Shown: positions 51,801 to 63,040 of the stretch, in pieces
How the letters are laid out: the number at the start of each line of letters is the position of its first letter
Numbering within the stretch: the first letter of the stretch is position 1
Assembly (NCBI GenBank): GCA_022457155.1
Contig: JAJGOT010000351.1
Span: forward strand, 851,354 to 915,353
Source of the DNA: Cladopsammia gracilis
Lineage: Eukaryota > Cnidaria > Anthozoa > Scleractinia > Dendrophylliidae
DNA: 64,000 bases
Direction: 5' to 3'
Notes under the pieces: model-generated
What the model saw: only the letters and a program-made list of their open reading frames with translations
The model's database searches: none
Told to the model about the DNA's origin: nothing
Program-made: the position numbers and the translations under genes

Positions 51801-53119
51801 AGGTGAGTTCTAAGCAATTGTCAAGCATTTCCATCCTTCAGCCAATGACATCTTCACAATTCATTCTAGTAACCTGCTAATGAGCTTGGACACATATGAC
51901 CATAATGTTATGTGCATGAGTTTCAGTATTTATGCTTGTAATGGAAAGAAGATATGGTGTCTCAGAGAGGTAAAAATGCTTCTTTTTAGCGTTAAAAGGT
52001 CGAGAAGGCGAATTTGTAGCACTAATAAGTCACAGTAAATTTATTGTATTGCGTAGATTATTGATCAGCATGGACATTTTTGAGAATTCTCTTTTGTCAC
52101 CAAGTTTGACTATTTATCATTGTAATCTAAAGGACATACGGTGTTATCCACTTTAAGTGATACACATGACCTTAAAGTGATACAAGTAAAAAAGGGTACG
52201 CAATGCGTTCATGAAAAGTAAACATTTAAACTAATGTACAAACTAGAGATTTCAATGGATTGCTATGAGATTTCCGGCACTAACTGAACTGATGTGTCAT
52301 CTATATGTACAATTAGTTTTGTGCCAATCGCTTCAAATCTGTAGTTTTTACATGTTTAGATTTCATGAACGTATTGCGTACCTTTTTTCTGCCAACGCTT
52401 TTTCTTTGCACTTACAAACTCCAAAAGTGGAATTTCGCGTAGAAATAACTCACAATAGTTTCACTGTATTGGTCAGGAAAGTCATGAACATGTATACATC
52501 TGAACATAGTCTAAGCTCGGAAAGTTTCAGTATTTATCGCAAAAATGTTGCAGCTCATCTGAGAGTCATCATATGGGCGCCATTTTGAATAATTATGAGG
52601 GCAGCCGCCATTTTGAATATTTGATGAGTATGCACGTTTGCGGACCTACATCTGCGAGTCACAAGTCACCCACGGGTTGGTAGTGACTTTACTGGAAGTC
52701 AGACATTCCTGCTGTACTGCGTGCTTTTTCCGGATTTTTATTATTTTCTTAAACATGTGGGAGGTGTTCTTGCTTGTCAGCAGGTATGTAAGAACTAGTA
52801 GAACATTCTTGAACAATATAATAATTGTTTCTACGTTCATTTACGAGTGTCTATTGCAGTACATCATGATTCGTGAATTTCAACTGCGTCATAGCATGGT
52901 TTCAATAAGTTTTCATATTGATAGTCTTTTTTTCGCTATTTTTCTCATTAATACCATGTCTTATTAATACATAGATTATCGCAGTTGCAATTTTTGCAAT
53001 CAATGTTTTTTTCCGTCAAAATGATGAATGTCACACCTTGGTCATAGAAACACTGTATTGATGCAAATGATAATCCATTTTGAATATATAATGAACGGTT
53101 CTTTTTTGCTCTTTTCACC
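51801..53119. other. non-coding with repeated CCATTTTGAAT words
   Basis: No gene. CCATTTTGAAT occurs several times from 52580 onward. A 32-bp unit beginning GCAAATGA is present at about 53060-53091 and again at 53276-53307. Confidence 0.5.
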
Positions 53120-53417
53120 TGCAAATAAGTCTTTTTTTTTATGATTTTAAAGACATCACACGTCTTTTCCTTCATAGCAAAGATCTATCTTGACGTTTGA
53201 CATTCCTTCATGTTTTTCACAAGTTTTTCCGCAAGAAAATGATGTATGCTTTTCTTTTGAAACGTGGTATTTATGCAAATGAGAATCCATTTTGAATATA
53301 TAATGATCTTCCATTTTGAATGTTTAATGACGTTTTCTTTTATGTATTTTCCTTCGGAAGTTCAGCGTGAGCATGCTATGCATGCCAGCTAACACATTGT
53401 GTTAGCGCCGTTAGCTC

Positions 53418-53439
53418 GTGGGGTCTCTTGAGACCCCAC
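53418..53439. repeat. 10-bp palindrome in the DIRS leader
   Basis: GTGGGGTCTC and GAGACCCCAC separated by TT form a strong hairpin in the leader, about 200 bases upstream of the first coding block. Confidence 0.7.
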
Positions 53440-53629
53440 TAAGGGATATAAGGAGGTTTTAGCGTCAAGGTTGTCATCACGTGCATCACTACTCGACGGT
53501 AGTTTGGCTTTTTTTAAGCTTTATTTGTGTGTATATTTTTATCTGTTTTATGTGTTTGAGTCCTTTTTTCTACTTTTCCTTCTTCCCCTTTTTTATTCTG
53601 TTTTCTTTTTTCAGGCCATCGACTCCCTT

Positions 53630-55790
53630 CTTCAACTGACACCTGCTTTCGCTGCGGAAGACAGGGGCATTGGAGTGCCGAATGTGGACGTTTCGGGGGT
53701 GGATACAAGCCTGCAAGCTTCAGGCCTTCAGTCAAAAGTACCTTTGTCAGTTCCCAAGGAAATCAGTCAAGCAGCAAATCGAATTGACGATGTCAAATTT
53801 ACCCATGCCGATGTTGCGCCTGGACCTTATGACGATTTTGTTGAGGTAGATAGTTCTCTTGAGGTTTTTGAGATAGAATCTGAGAAGCCAGATTCTCTTG
53901 CCAACTTGAACGTTAAGGGTAGACTTAAGGCCCATGTGGGTTTTTGGGAGGGGATCCATGCTCCTCTTTTCATTATTGATTGTATTACGAAGGGTTATAA
54001 GATACCTTTTTACGTTACTCCTGTTTACGCCTTTTTTAAGAACAATCGTTCTTTGGATAACTTGGAGTTTGTTAGTGAGTCTATCTTGGAGTTACTTTCC
54101 AGCAAGTGGGTGGTTCGCGTTCCCCGGGTCCTGCCTTAAGGTTGTTAATCCTCTCTCCGTCTCCGTGCAAAGCTGTGGGAAGAGGCGTTTGATCTTAGAT
54201 TTAAGATATGTCAACAGGCATGTGTATAAGCAGAGGTTTAAGTTTGAGGACTGGAGGGTAGCCCTGGATTATTTTGATAAGGGTTGTTACTTTATTAAAT
54301 TTGATCTCAAAAGTGGTTATCATCATTTGGATATTTTTCCCGAGCAACAGCCCTACCTTGGTTTTAGCTGGGCTACGTCTGGGGGGACTGCGGAATTTTT
54401 CATGTTTACCGTGCTGCCGTTTGGCTTATCTTCGGCCCCCTATATTTTTACCAAGCTCTTTAGGCCGCTGGTCAAACACTGGCGATCTCAAGGGATACGT
54501 TCGGTTGTTTATCTGGACGATGGCCTGGGCGTGGAACGGAGCGAACCCTTATGTAGGGTTAGTTCTCGTGTCATGAGGTCTGATCTGTCTTCGGCGGGTT
54601 TTCTTGCAAACTTGAGCAAAAGTGTTTGGGATCCCGTTCAGGTTATCACATGGTTGGGCATTGTTTGGGATGGGACCCGGGGAGCCATTAGCATCACAGA
54701 ACCCCGGCTTCAAAAGGGTTTGTCCGGTATCAGCAAAGCTCTGTCAGACCCTCATTTGTCCGCGAGGGCTCTGGCCTCTCTTGTGGGCCAAATTATTTCC
54801 ATGGGCCCTGTTTTGATGAACCTCAGCAATATTATGACTAAACATTGTCAGATGTCCGTTGCAGCAGCGCAAGATTGGGATACTCTTTTTCCACTAGACA
54901 GATACTGTATTGTGGAGCTTCAATTTTGGAGGGATAATCTTCGTCATGTTAACGCCAGGAGCTTCTCCGCTTGTAATTCTTCGTTTATTTCAGTTTTCTC
55001 GGATGCCAGTGACTTTGCCTGTGGCGGTCATGTCCTTGGGCAAGACATTTATGCTCATAGGATGCTCACTTCTGCGGAACGAGCTCAGAGTTCAACCTAT
55101 CGGGAATTAGCGGCCATCCGTTTTGTTTTGCATTCACTGAGTACGTCTCTTTTCAATTCCAGGGTGAAATGGTTCACCGACAGTCAAGCAGCGGCAAGGA
55201 TTGTTCAGGTTGGGAGTATGAAGTTTGACCTTCATGAAATGGCTTCTGACATTTTCTCCTTTTGTTTTAACCATCACATTTGCCTGGAGATTGAGTGGGT
55301 CCCACACTCCTTGAATGAGAAGGCGGACTATTTGAGTAAGGTTATTGATTACGACGATTGGGAGGTTGCGCCTGAGATTTTCCGTTTATTGGACACTCGT
55401 TGGGGGCCCCACACCATAGACTGTTTTGCCACTTTTTACAACAACAAGGTTCCTAGATTTTATTCTAGGTTTTGGAATCCTGGCCCCTCCGGGGTGGATG
55501 CATTTTTTCAGGCATGGCAGAATGAAAACTGTTGGGTGGTACCCCCAGTCGTTCTCCTCTCTAAGGTGCTTAGGTTTATGTTCCTCTCCAAGGCTCAGGG
55601 TACATTAGTCTTGCCATATTGGCCTTCTTCCCCTTTTTGGCCCCTTTTGGTTAGGGAGTTTTGGGGTTTTGTGGTTGGTTACCAGTTTTTCAAAGGCACC
55701 TCGGCCCTACGGCAGGGGCGTAACACCAATTCCCTTTTGGGCTCCATGTCATGGAATGGCCACGTTGTTGCTGTTCAGCTTGTTTTTTAG
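53630..55790 (+). pseudogene. pol: DIRS reverse transcriptase and RNase H
   Basis: Begins after a strong acceptor (pyrimidine run plus TTTTTTCAG at 53606-53614). 53615-54135 encodes an N-terminal region ending LELLSSKWVVRV; at about 54130 the frame changes and the reverse transcriptase continues: RRLILDLRYVN, FIKFDLKSGYHHL, FTVLPFGLSSAP and YLDD at 54510-54521. RNase H follows (VFSDASDFACGGHV, TYRELAAIRF, WFTDSQAAARIV), then a typical DIRS tail (WVVPPVVLLSKVLRFM..LVLPYWPSSPFWPLL). One frameshift prevents translation of the whole, unless the N-terminal part is a separate exon. Confidence 0.8.
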
Positions 55791-56084
55791 TTATTTTTGC
55801 CGGATGGCTTTGTTTGTTTGTTGCCGGATGGCTCTGTAGTTTTTTCGCCCATGTTGGCCCCTGTTTTTTAGCCGGGTGGCTTTATCACGTCGGTTGACAG
55901 TTTTTTCTCGGCCGGTTTTAGGCCAATGTTGTTGGATTTTCCCTCTATATGTCCAACCTTGCGTAGAGGTTGGTTTTTTCCATTTGTTTGTCTGTGCATG
56001 CTTCTGTTTGCAGATATCGATATTTTTTGTTTTCTCTTCCTTTTTACTATGTTTGTCTTTTTTCGTCTGTTTTCTTTCTCAGGA
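55791..56084 (+). other. spacer ending in a splice-acceptor-like sequence
   Basis: T-rich sequence with repeated GCCGG(A/G)TGGCT(T/C)TG words (about 55800-55880), no coding frame. It ends in CTGTTTTCTTTCTCAG (56068-56083), a good 3' splice site placed directly before the recombinase coding region. Confidence 0.5.
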
Positions 56085-56898
56085 TTTGTTGAAGGCTTCG
56101 TCCTGGGGCAAGGTACGCCGGACGCAGAGAGAAAGGATTGTATGACAGTTGTTATTGTCAAGGGCTAGCGCGACCGTGAAGAGTTATGTTTCTCATTATA
56201 GGGGTTTTCGTGCCTATTTAGATTCAAAGGGTATTGCTCTTATCCTTCCATGCGATAGTTTGTTACTATTAGAATATTTTTCGTTTCTTCACGACACTAA
56301 AAGTTCTTATGCGGTTCTCTCCTCGGTTTTTTCCGCCTTGAATTGGGTACATGATATTATTCCGCATCCTTCTCAGGGTAACCCAGTTGACACCGCTATT
56401 TCACGCAATATTGTAGAGTCTAGTAAGTGCTTATTTATGAGACCTGTTTGTAAGAAAGAGCCTCTTACGCCTGATATGATTTGTCCCATATGTTCCGCAT
56501 TTGCTCAGAGGGATAGTAGTCTCAAGGATCTACGTTCAGCTTTACTGTTTGTTTTAGGTTTCTATGGTCTCTTTAGGATTAATGAATTATTAGATTTGCG
56601 CTTTTCGGACGTTTCTGTTCAGGACGACTACTTGGAGATTTTTGTGAAGTCTAGCAAAACCGATCAATACCGGGAGGGCAACAAGGTTTTTATTTCCAAG
56701 ACCGGGGGTGTTGCTTGTCCTCATGCCCTTTTTTGTCGTTTTCTTGCCTCCTCTGGTTTTGTTAGTAATACCACAGCTTACATCTTTAGCGCAGTAAGAT
56801 TCTCTAAGAAACTTAATGGTTACGTACTATGTTCGAATAGGTTAAGTTATACGAGGTCTAGGGAATTTTTTAAGGAGGCCTTGTCAGCTATAGGCGCG

Positions 56899-57063
56899 TG
56901 TCGGACCCGAAACGGGGTTCCTGTGGTGCATGTGTGACGTCAGCCGAACTGGTTAGGACCGGTTTCGAGACGAGAGCACGAGGAGAGAGTAAGCGAGCGA
57001 TCTTGTGAGTACGAGTTTTTATCAAGCGAGAAACTAATAAATTTTCTTGAAATCATCGCAACA
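56899..57063 (+). repeat. 5' LTR of BEL element 2
   Basis: 165 bp, TGTCGG to GCAACA; contains AATAAA near 57036. Matches 62306-62470. Confidence 0.9.
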
Positions 57064-57174
57064 AAAGGTGGCGACCCTGCCAGGACAACTGTGATTCGAG
57101 AAAGTAACAGCGAGCGGTGAGAAGTGATGAAGAGAGGAATTTAAACACAGCGAGGGAACACCGAAGTCAACAAC

Positions 57175-58602
57175 ATGAGCGCCAAAGGCGAAATCAAAAC
57201 AATGCAGGAGAAGATCCAAGGTAAACTGAAAATGCTTGACTTTACAGCGGGAGATACAGCGAAAGTAATCGAGACCAGAGATGTGAAGGCAATTGAGAGG
57301 CATGGAAGCACATTGGAGTGCATTATTGACAAAACACACCAGCTCAAATTGGAAGTTCAGGAGTTGCGTATTGAAAATGGCAATGACCCTGGAGAGGTCA
57401 GACTTTGGACCGAAACTTTAGAAAGCCAAATCAGTAAATTTGAGGGAACTCTTAAAGAAGTGAAACATGTAGCCGCCGGTATTAGATCAATCGAAGAGGA
57501 AAAACGCGAGGAAGAGAAACGCAAACGGAATTTGGAGGAAAAGATTCAGCTTGAAAAGGCTAAACACGAAGCGCGAGCGAATTTTGAGAAAACGGCGAAG
57601 GCGTCCACGGAGGAATCTAGGAATTTGAGCAGTGTCGGAGCGAAATTGCCAAAACTGGAGATAACTAAATTTCAAGGGACTTTCCTGGACTGGATGAGGT
57701 TTTGGAATCAATTTGAAACTGAAATTGACAAGGCTAAACTAACCCAAGTTGCCAAGTTTTCTTACCTGAAAGAGTTACTAGTACCCAGTGTCCGCGCGTC
57801 CATTGACGGACTCCCTTTCACGACGGAAGGTTATGAAAGGGCCAAAGCTGTATTAAAAACCAAGTATGGTAAACCCAGCGAGGTAGCAAACGCACATATG
57901 CAATGCATTATTGGATTATCCACAGTTCATGGTGGACACCCAGTAAAAATTCATGATTTCTATGGGAAGCTAACAAGTCACATACAAGTGCTAGAGACCA
58001 TGGGCAAGGTTAACAAAATAGGAGGGTTCGTGCGTGCGACGCTTGATAAGCTACCTGGAATCAGAGCGGATCTGGTACGTCTAGATGACAATTGGCAAGA
58101 GTGGGGATTTGCAGAGCTAATCGAATCCCTGATGAAGTGGTGTGACCGTAACCCTATTGTCAGCGAAAACCTGAAACCTGAACCGCCAAAGCCTGACCTA
58201 CGAAGTCGTTATCCTCCAAACCGTGACCTGCGAAATCGCTACCCACCAAGGAAAAATCCTGCTTACCAGACCAAAGATGAGAGTGTGAAGGTGGGGCGTA
58301 ACTGCATCTATTGTAACGGCGAGGATCACAGCTCCACCCAGTGCAAGAAAGTCCCTGGCTTGAACCAGCGCAGGCAGATCTTGAGTGACAAGAAACTATG
58401 CTTCAACTGTACGGGAACAAGACATCAAGCACGGGAGTGCCACAGCAAGTACACTTGTCAACACTGCGGTGGCAGACATCACACGTCTATTTGTGACAGG
58501 TTGCCTAGCAACAGGCAGATGATGTTGGCAACTGGTGAGGGTTCTGTTATCTATCCGGTAGTAGTGGTGGTTGTCGATGGGATCAACGGGTCGGCCATCT
58601 GA
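57175..58602 (+). pseudogene. gag: BEL element 2 gag with zinc knuckles, truncated protease
   Basis: 475-codon frame from ATG 57175. Helical N-terminal 160 residues with a Glu/Lys/Arg coiled coil (EEEKREEEKRKRNLEEKIQL, about 57490-57560). DUF1759-type capsid region follows (LPKLEITKFQGTFLDWMRFW, KYGKPSEVANAHMQCIIGL). Zinc-knuckle clusters lie at 58300-58500 (CIYCNGEDHSSTQC, CFNCTGTRHQARECH, CQHCGGRHHTSIC). The frame enters the protease with VVVVVDGI and then jumps, at about 58583, to sequence normally found well after the protease active site. Protease core is therefore missing. Confidence 0.8.
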
Positions 58603-59696
58603 GCCCATCGCTGAGTTCACTATGCTGGGGTGGACGATGATGTCCACAGGCAGAGAAGCCGCGCTATCCAACGTTTATTTGACGAAAACATCAGCAGCAG
58701 ACTACGAACAACTCTGCTCTTTAGATGTCTTAGGACTCGCAGATGGACCAGAAGCAGACCAGCAGTACGTGTTGGCCGAGTTTACTGAGCAGCTGAACCG
58801 AAGTGAGTAAGGTTGGTACGAATCGGGTTTGCTGTGGAAGCCGGGTCACAATCACCTGCAATCGAACGAACGCGGAAGTATCAGGAGACTAGAAGGTCTA
58901 GTGAGGAAGTTGCAGAGAGAGCCTGGTCTGATAGACAAGTACGATGAGATCATCCAAGAGCAACTGACCGAAGGGATAGTCGAGAGAGTTGAAGACGAGC
59001 CAAACGAGAGAGTATTCAAAATCCCTCAACAAACCTGTGAAAAAGGAAACTGCCGTGACCACAAAACTCAGAATTGTATTTGACGCATCGGCTAAGCCAA
59101 GTGAAGATAGTCCATCGCTAAACGAGTGCTTAGAAACGGGACCCCCCTTGCAGAATCTGTTGTGGAATGTTCTTGTGCGTAATCGCCTAAAGCCGGTAGC
59201 CTTAGCAGCTGACATCAAGCAAGCCTTCTTACAAGTACGCATAAGACCTGAAGACCGGGATGCACTACGTTTCGACTGGATCAAGAACAAGGACCCTTCC
59301 GTTATTGAAGTCTTGAGATTTACCAGAGCGCTTTTCGGGTTGGTCCAGTCACCATTCTTGTTGGCGGGAACACTGAAGTTGCACTTGCAAAACCTAAAAG
59401 AGAAGTACCCAGTGGAGGTAGACGAGATCTTGAGGAGTCTATACGTTGATGACGTCATCACGGGTGGCAACACCAAAGACGAGGTTCAGGACTTGAAGAA
59501 GACGATCATATCAGTGTTTGGGGATGCTAAGTTTACCATGCACAAGTGGAACTCCAACGAGCCTCAGCTAGAGAGTGAGAATGTCGTTCCTGTGCACGAG
59601 CCTCAGCTAGACAGTGAGAATGGCGTTCCTGTTGATGAACAGCAGAGTTACGCAAAGCAACAGTTGGGAGTTAAGGAAGGCGAATCCAAGATGTAA
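58590..59696 (+). pseudogene. pol: BEL element 2 reverse transcriptase
   Basis: 58590-58808 carries the inter-domain region (EFTMLGWTMMSTGREA, TSAADYEQLCSLDVLGL), ends in TAA at 58808-58810, and the next piece begins at 58811 in the same sense. Frame shift at about 59030 leads into 58989-59696: RIVFDASAKPS, LAADIKQAFLQVRI (D of the first palm motif), RALFGLVQSPFLLA and YVDD at 59442-59453. 59555-59625 holds a short internal duplication (EPQLESENVVP/EPQLDSENGVP). The frame stops at 59694-59696. Confidence 0.8.
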
Positions 59697-59732
59697 GGAC
59701 TGCCGTGGAACAAGAGAGAGGACACAATTGCG

Positions 59733-60653
59733 GTGACTTTCCCTGAGGAACCTGTTGATATTACTAAGAGAGGAATGCTACGATTCTTAGCTGCGGTGTA
59801 CGACCCGCTTGGTATAGCGTCGCCCACAACACTAGTGGGAAAGCTTCTATACCGCGAAGTATGCGACAGTCGATTACCGTGGGATGAGAAACTGTCAGAC
59901 AGAATTGGACAAGAGTGGCTGAAGTTTGTGAGGAGCCTTCCCAACAAGGTTGAAGTACCGCGGAGCTTACCAAGTTTCAAGGAGCCGATCGAAGGAGTCG
60001 AGTTGCATGTATTCGGTGACACAAGTGGACTTGGTACATCAGCGGCCGTCTATGCAGTGATTACGCAAGCCTCCGGGGTGAGCAAGGGCATGATAGCAGC
60101 GAAGTCAAGATTGGCAAAGAAGAATCTTACAATTCCAAGATTAGAACTTGTGTCCGCTCATATGGCCGCTAATCTTGTGGACAACGCGAGAGTCGCACTT
60201 GAAGGATACCCAATCAAGTCTGTCCATGGGTGGAGTGACAGTACTGTCGCACTCCACTGGATCAAAGGGGGAGGTACTTACAAACAGTTTGTGGCCAACA
60301 GAGTCCGCAAGATCAACGACAAGGATTTCATTGAATGGAGACATGTCGACTCCAAACACAACCCAGCCGACATAGGAAGCAGAGGCTGTAAGGCAGATCA
60401 GCTGTGCAATGTGTGGTTGCCGGGACCACAATGGTTGTCCAATCCAGAGGAGTGGCCGGGAGACATAGTGACTGAACCTAACAAAGAAACGGAAGCAGAA
60501 GCTAAGCTTACTAAGGAGGTGTTTGCAGTTGCAGTGGAGACGAGGGACGACTTAGATGAAGTGCTTGAAAGGCATACCTTCTGGCGAACGATCAGAATCA
60601 GTGCATGGGTCATGAGATTCCTTCAGAATTGCCGGAGCAAGAAGTTGAACTGA
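59733..60653 (+). pseudogene. BEL element 2 RNase H region
   Basis: 306 codons open. GMLRFLAAVYDPLGIASPTT, then RNase H motifs: HVFGDTSGLGTSAAVYAVI, IPRLELVSAHMAA and HGWSDSTVALHWI, then the HNPADIGSRGC block. TGA at 60651-60653 separates it from the integrase segment. Confidence 0.8.
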
Positions 60654-60665
60654 GTTAGCGGACCC

Positions 60666-62091
60666 TTGACAACAGCTGAAACAGAGATACAGGTCAAGTG
60701 GTGGATAAAGCGGGAGCAGCAGAGACACAGTGTAACAGACAAATTTCCGGAAGACCAAGAAAGGCTCAACCTTCAGAAGAATGACGAAGGGATCTATGTG
60801 TGCAGAGGAAGAATTCAAGGACATTACCCGGTGAATTTGCCACCCAGAGTAGTCTTATCACAGAAAATGGTGCAAGACGCCCACATCTTGACGCTACACG
60901 GGGGAGTCGGCCTAACGATGGCGCACGTCAGACAAAAGTATTGGATACCCCGTCTCCGGCAACTGGCAAAGAACGTGATTAACCACTGCTATGGGTGTAA
61001 GAAGTTCCATGTGACAAAGCTCCATAATCCACCGCCTGGAAACTTACCAGTGGATCGTACAGAGGGGTCATTTCCGTTCCAAGTAGTAGGTGTGGACTAC
61101 GCTGGGCCCATAACCTACAAGATTTCGAAGAAGAAAGAAGGCAAGGCATACATATTACTGTTCGCATGCAGTCTGACGAGAGCGGTCCATTTAGAGTTAC
61201 TAACTGACCAGACCACTGCTGGTTTCATCAGGTGTTTGAAACGTTTCATTGCGAGACGGGGGAGGCCTATGAAGATTTACTCGGACAATGGAAGAAGTTT
61301 TGTGGCTGCATCCAAGTGGCTCAAGAGCGTTATGAGGGAGGAGAAATTGCAAGACTATCTGGCCCATCACAACATCCTTTGGCAGTTTAATCTCGCCAGA
61401 GCCCCATGGTGGGGCGGTCAATTCGAACGGTTGGTTGGAGTTGTGAAACAGTCATTTTACAAATCTATCGGACGAGCACACCTGACATTCGGAGAGCTTG
61501 AAGAAGTTGTGCTTGAGGTGGAGGTGGCCGTCAATAACTGTCCATTATCCTATGTTGAAGATGATGTTGAGCTTCCGGTGCTAACGCCAAACGTCATGAT
61601 GCACGGGCTGCCTAACCTTCTGCTAGAGGAAGATGCAGACTCAGTGGAGGATGTGGAGCTACGTAAGAGGACAAGATACCTCTGTCGCTGCAAGGACATT
61701 CTGTGGTCAAGGTGGACTACAGAATACGTCAGAAGTCTGAGGGAGAGACAATCTCCAACACAAGACCAAGGTGCTAACACTGAAAGTTGGAGATGTGGTG
61801 CTAATTCAGAGTGAGGAGCGCAACTGTGGAAAGTGGAACATTGGAGTCGTAGTGAAACTCATCAAGGGGCGTGACGGTGTCGTCCGAGCAGCAAGGTTGA
61901 GAGCAGGGAAGTCCTATTTGGAGCGAGCAATCCAACAGCTATGTCTAATGGAGCTGTCCTGCGACGTACGAGACACACAGTTGAGAAATTCGGTGCAGCT
62001 TAATCCTCGAGCCAGAGAGTTCGCCACTAGACGGGCTACTGTAGCTGCGGCAAAGCGGATCAGAGAGATTGCAGAGCAAGAGAACAAGTGA
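60666..62091 (+). pseudogene. BEL element 2 integrase
   Basis: His/Cys zinc region (LHGGVGLTMAHVRQKYWIPR, then CYGCKKFH) and the rve core with D in GVDYAGP (about 61093), D in YSDNGRSF (about 61282) and E in GGQFERLVGV (about 61426). The frame changes at about 61770, after which the C-terminal domain (KVGDVVLIQSEERNCGKWNI) runs to TGA at 62089-62091. Only the frame change near 61770 disrupts an otherwise complete integrase. Confidence 0.82.
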
Positions 62092-62305
62092 ACTGACCCA
62101 GTGACGAGTGGGGTCATGAACTGTTAAATCTGTTAGAACTGTTAAACCCATGGAGCTGCGTGTTCAATTTGCTCCTTTTGCGAGAACTGACTCAGTGACT
62201 TGCGGAGTCACGAACTATTAGACCCTTTAAAACTGTTACTGTTATAAAAGCATGGAGCTGTGTGATTATATTTGCTCCACTTGCGTGTATCAAATAGGAA
62301 GAGAG

Positions 62306-62470
62306 TGTCGGACCCAAAATGGGGTTCCTGTGGTGCATGTGTGAGGTCAGCCGAACCGGTTAGGACCGGTTTCGAGACGAGAGCACGAGGAGAGAGTAAG
62401 CGAGCGATCTTGTGAGTACGAGTTTTTATCAAGCGAGAAACTAATAAATTTTGTTGAAATCATCGCAACA
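62306..62470 (+). repeat. 3' LTR of BEL element 2
   Basis: 165 bp copy of 56899-57063 with about five differences, including TTTTGTTGAAA for TTTTCTTGAAA near the end. Confidence 0.9.
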
Positions 62471-62672
62471 CGCGGATTCCAAAGGTTATAGCACTCATAG
62501 TCTTAGGTCTGGCGGGGCGACCTTTATTGCGAATAAGCTTTCTAGATCGGATTGCTCAGATAGGTTACTTATGCTCCACGGTCGCTGGAAATCCGTTGAG
62601 GCGAAAAACATGTATGTTAAAGATTCTATCGAAAGCAGATTACTGTTGACTAAACATGCTACCTCTTGTTAG

Positions 62673-63040
62673 GCTTGATTTTTTTCTTTATTTCGCTTTG
62701 CGTATTTTCTATATTGTGATAGGCTTTAATACGTAATCGATAGTGTCTCCTTTTCTCAGGCAAGTGTTCGCACACTGCTCTGCCTTTACATTGTTGTGCC
62801 TTTTCCTTTTGTCTATTCTATGATTGTAAAATTTTCCTTTGAGATTGTTATTAAAATACCGTTGGGCAAGTGTTCGCACACTGCCTGCCTTTACATTGTT
62901 GTAGCGTGTGTTTATGCTTCAGCGTTCTGTAGAAGGAAAATAACTTTCCTTCGTACGAGCTTGGCGAGGTAGAATGAAATTCGTTTTTTCGTGTAGAAAT
63001 AAGTCTTTCTTATCATTTTAAAGACATCATGCGTGTTTTT
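62673..63040. repeat. DIRS 3' repeat zone
   Basis: A 40-bp direct repeat (GCAAGTGTTCGCACACTG, CTGCCTTTACATTGTTGT) at about 62761-62801 and 62875-62913, followed by the AATAAGTCTTTC repeat shared with the 5' zone. These are candidates for the split direct repeats used in DIRS/Ngaro replication. Confidence 0.6.

Larger units (their letters stand above)
56899..62470 (+). mobile_element. BEL/Pao retrotransposon 2
   Basis: 165-bp LTRs at 56899-57063 and 62306-62470 (TGTCGG..GCAACA) flank a gag-pol; CGCG occurs just outside both ends (56895-56898 and 62471-62474), a 4-bp target duplication. The LTRs differ at about five positions, so it is younger than element 1. After the 5' LTR, TGGCGACCCTGCCAGG (57070-57085) looks like a primer-binding region. 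Inserted into the DIRS recombinase gene. Confidence 0.9.
56085..62672 (+). pseudogene. DIRS tyrosine recombinase, split by a BEL element
   Basis: First part 56085-56898: a short N-terminal stretch, a frame change near 56150, then an open region (SRASATVKSYVSHYRGFRAY). The first catalytic arginine is probably in GFYGLFRINELLDLRF (about 56553-56600). The BEL insertion follows. The second part 62471-62672 has HSLRSGGATF (H-x-x-R) and LLMLHGRWKSVEAKNMYV, with the H/W and nucleophile Tyr region. The element uses this enzyme to insert circular cDNA by site-specific-type recombination. The insertion separates the catalytic residues, so the gene is dead. Confidence 0.82.
53120..63040 (+). mobile_element. 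DIRS-type tyrosine-recombinase retrotransposon, interrupted
   Basis: Order of parts: 5' repeat zone, RT-RNase H (about 53630-55790), tyrosine recombinase (about 56085-56898 and 62471-62672) and a 3' repeat zone. AATAAGTCTTTC-like sequence with AAAGACATCA occurs at both sides (53126-53165 and 62997-63035). A 40-bp direct repeat starting GCAAGTGTTCGCACACTG is found at about 62761 and 62875, the kind of split direct repeat seen at ends of Ngaro/DIRS elements. Exact ends are uncertain. It contains a complete BEL element at 56899-62470. Confidence 0.75.
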
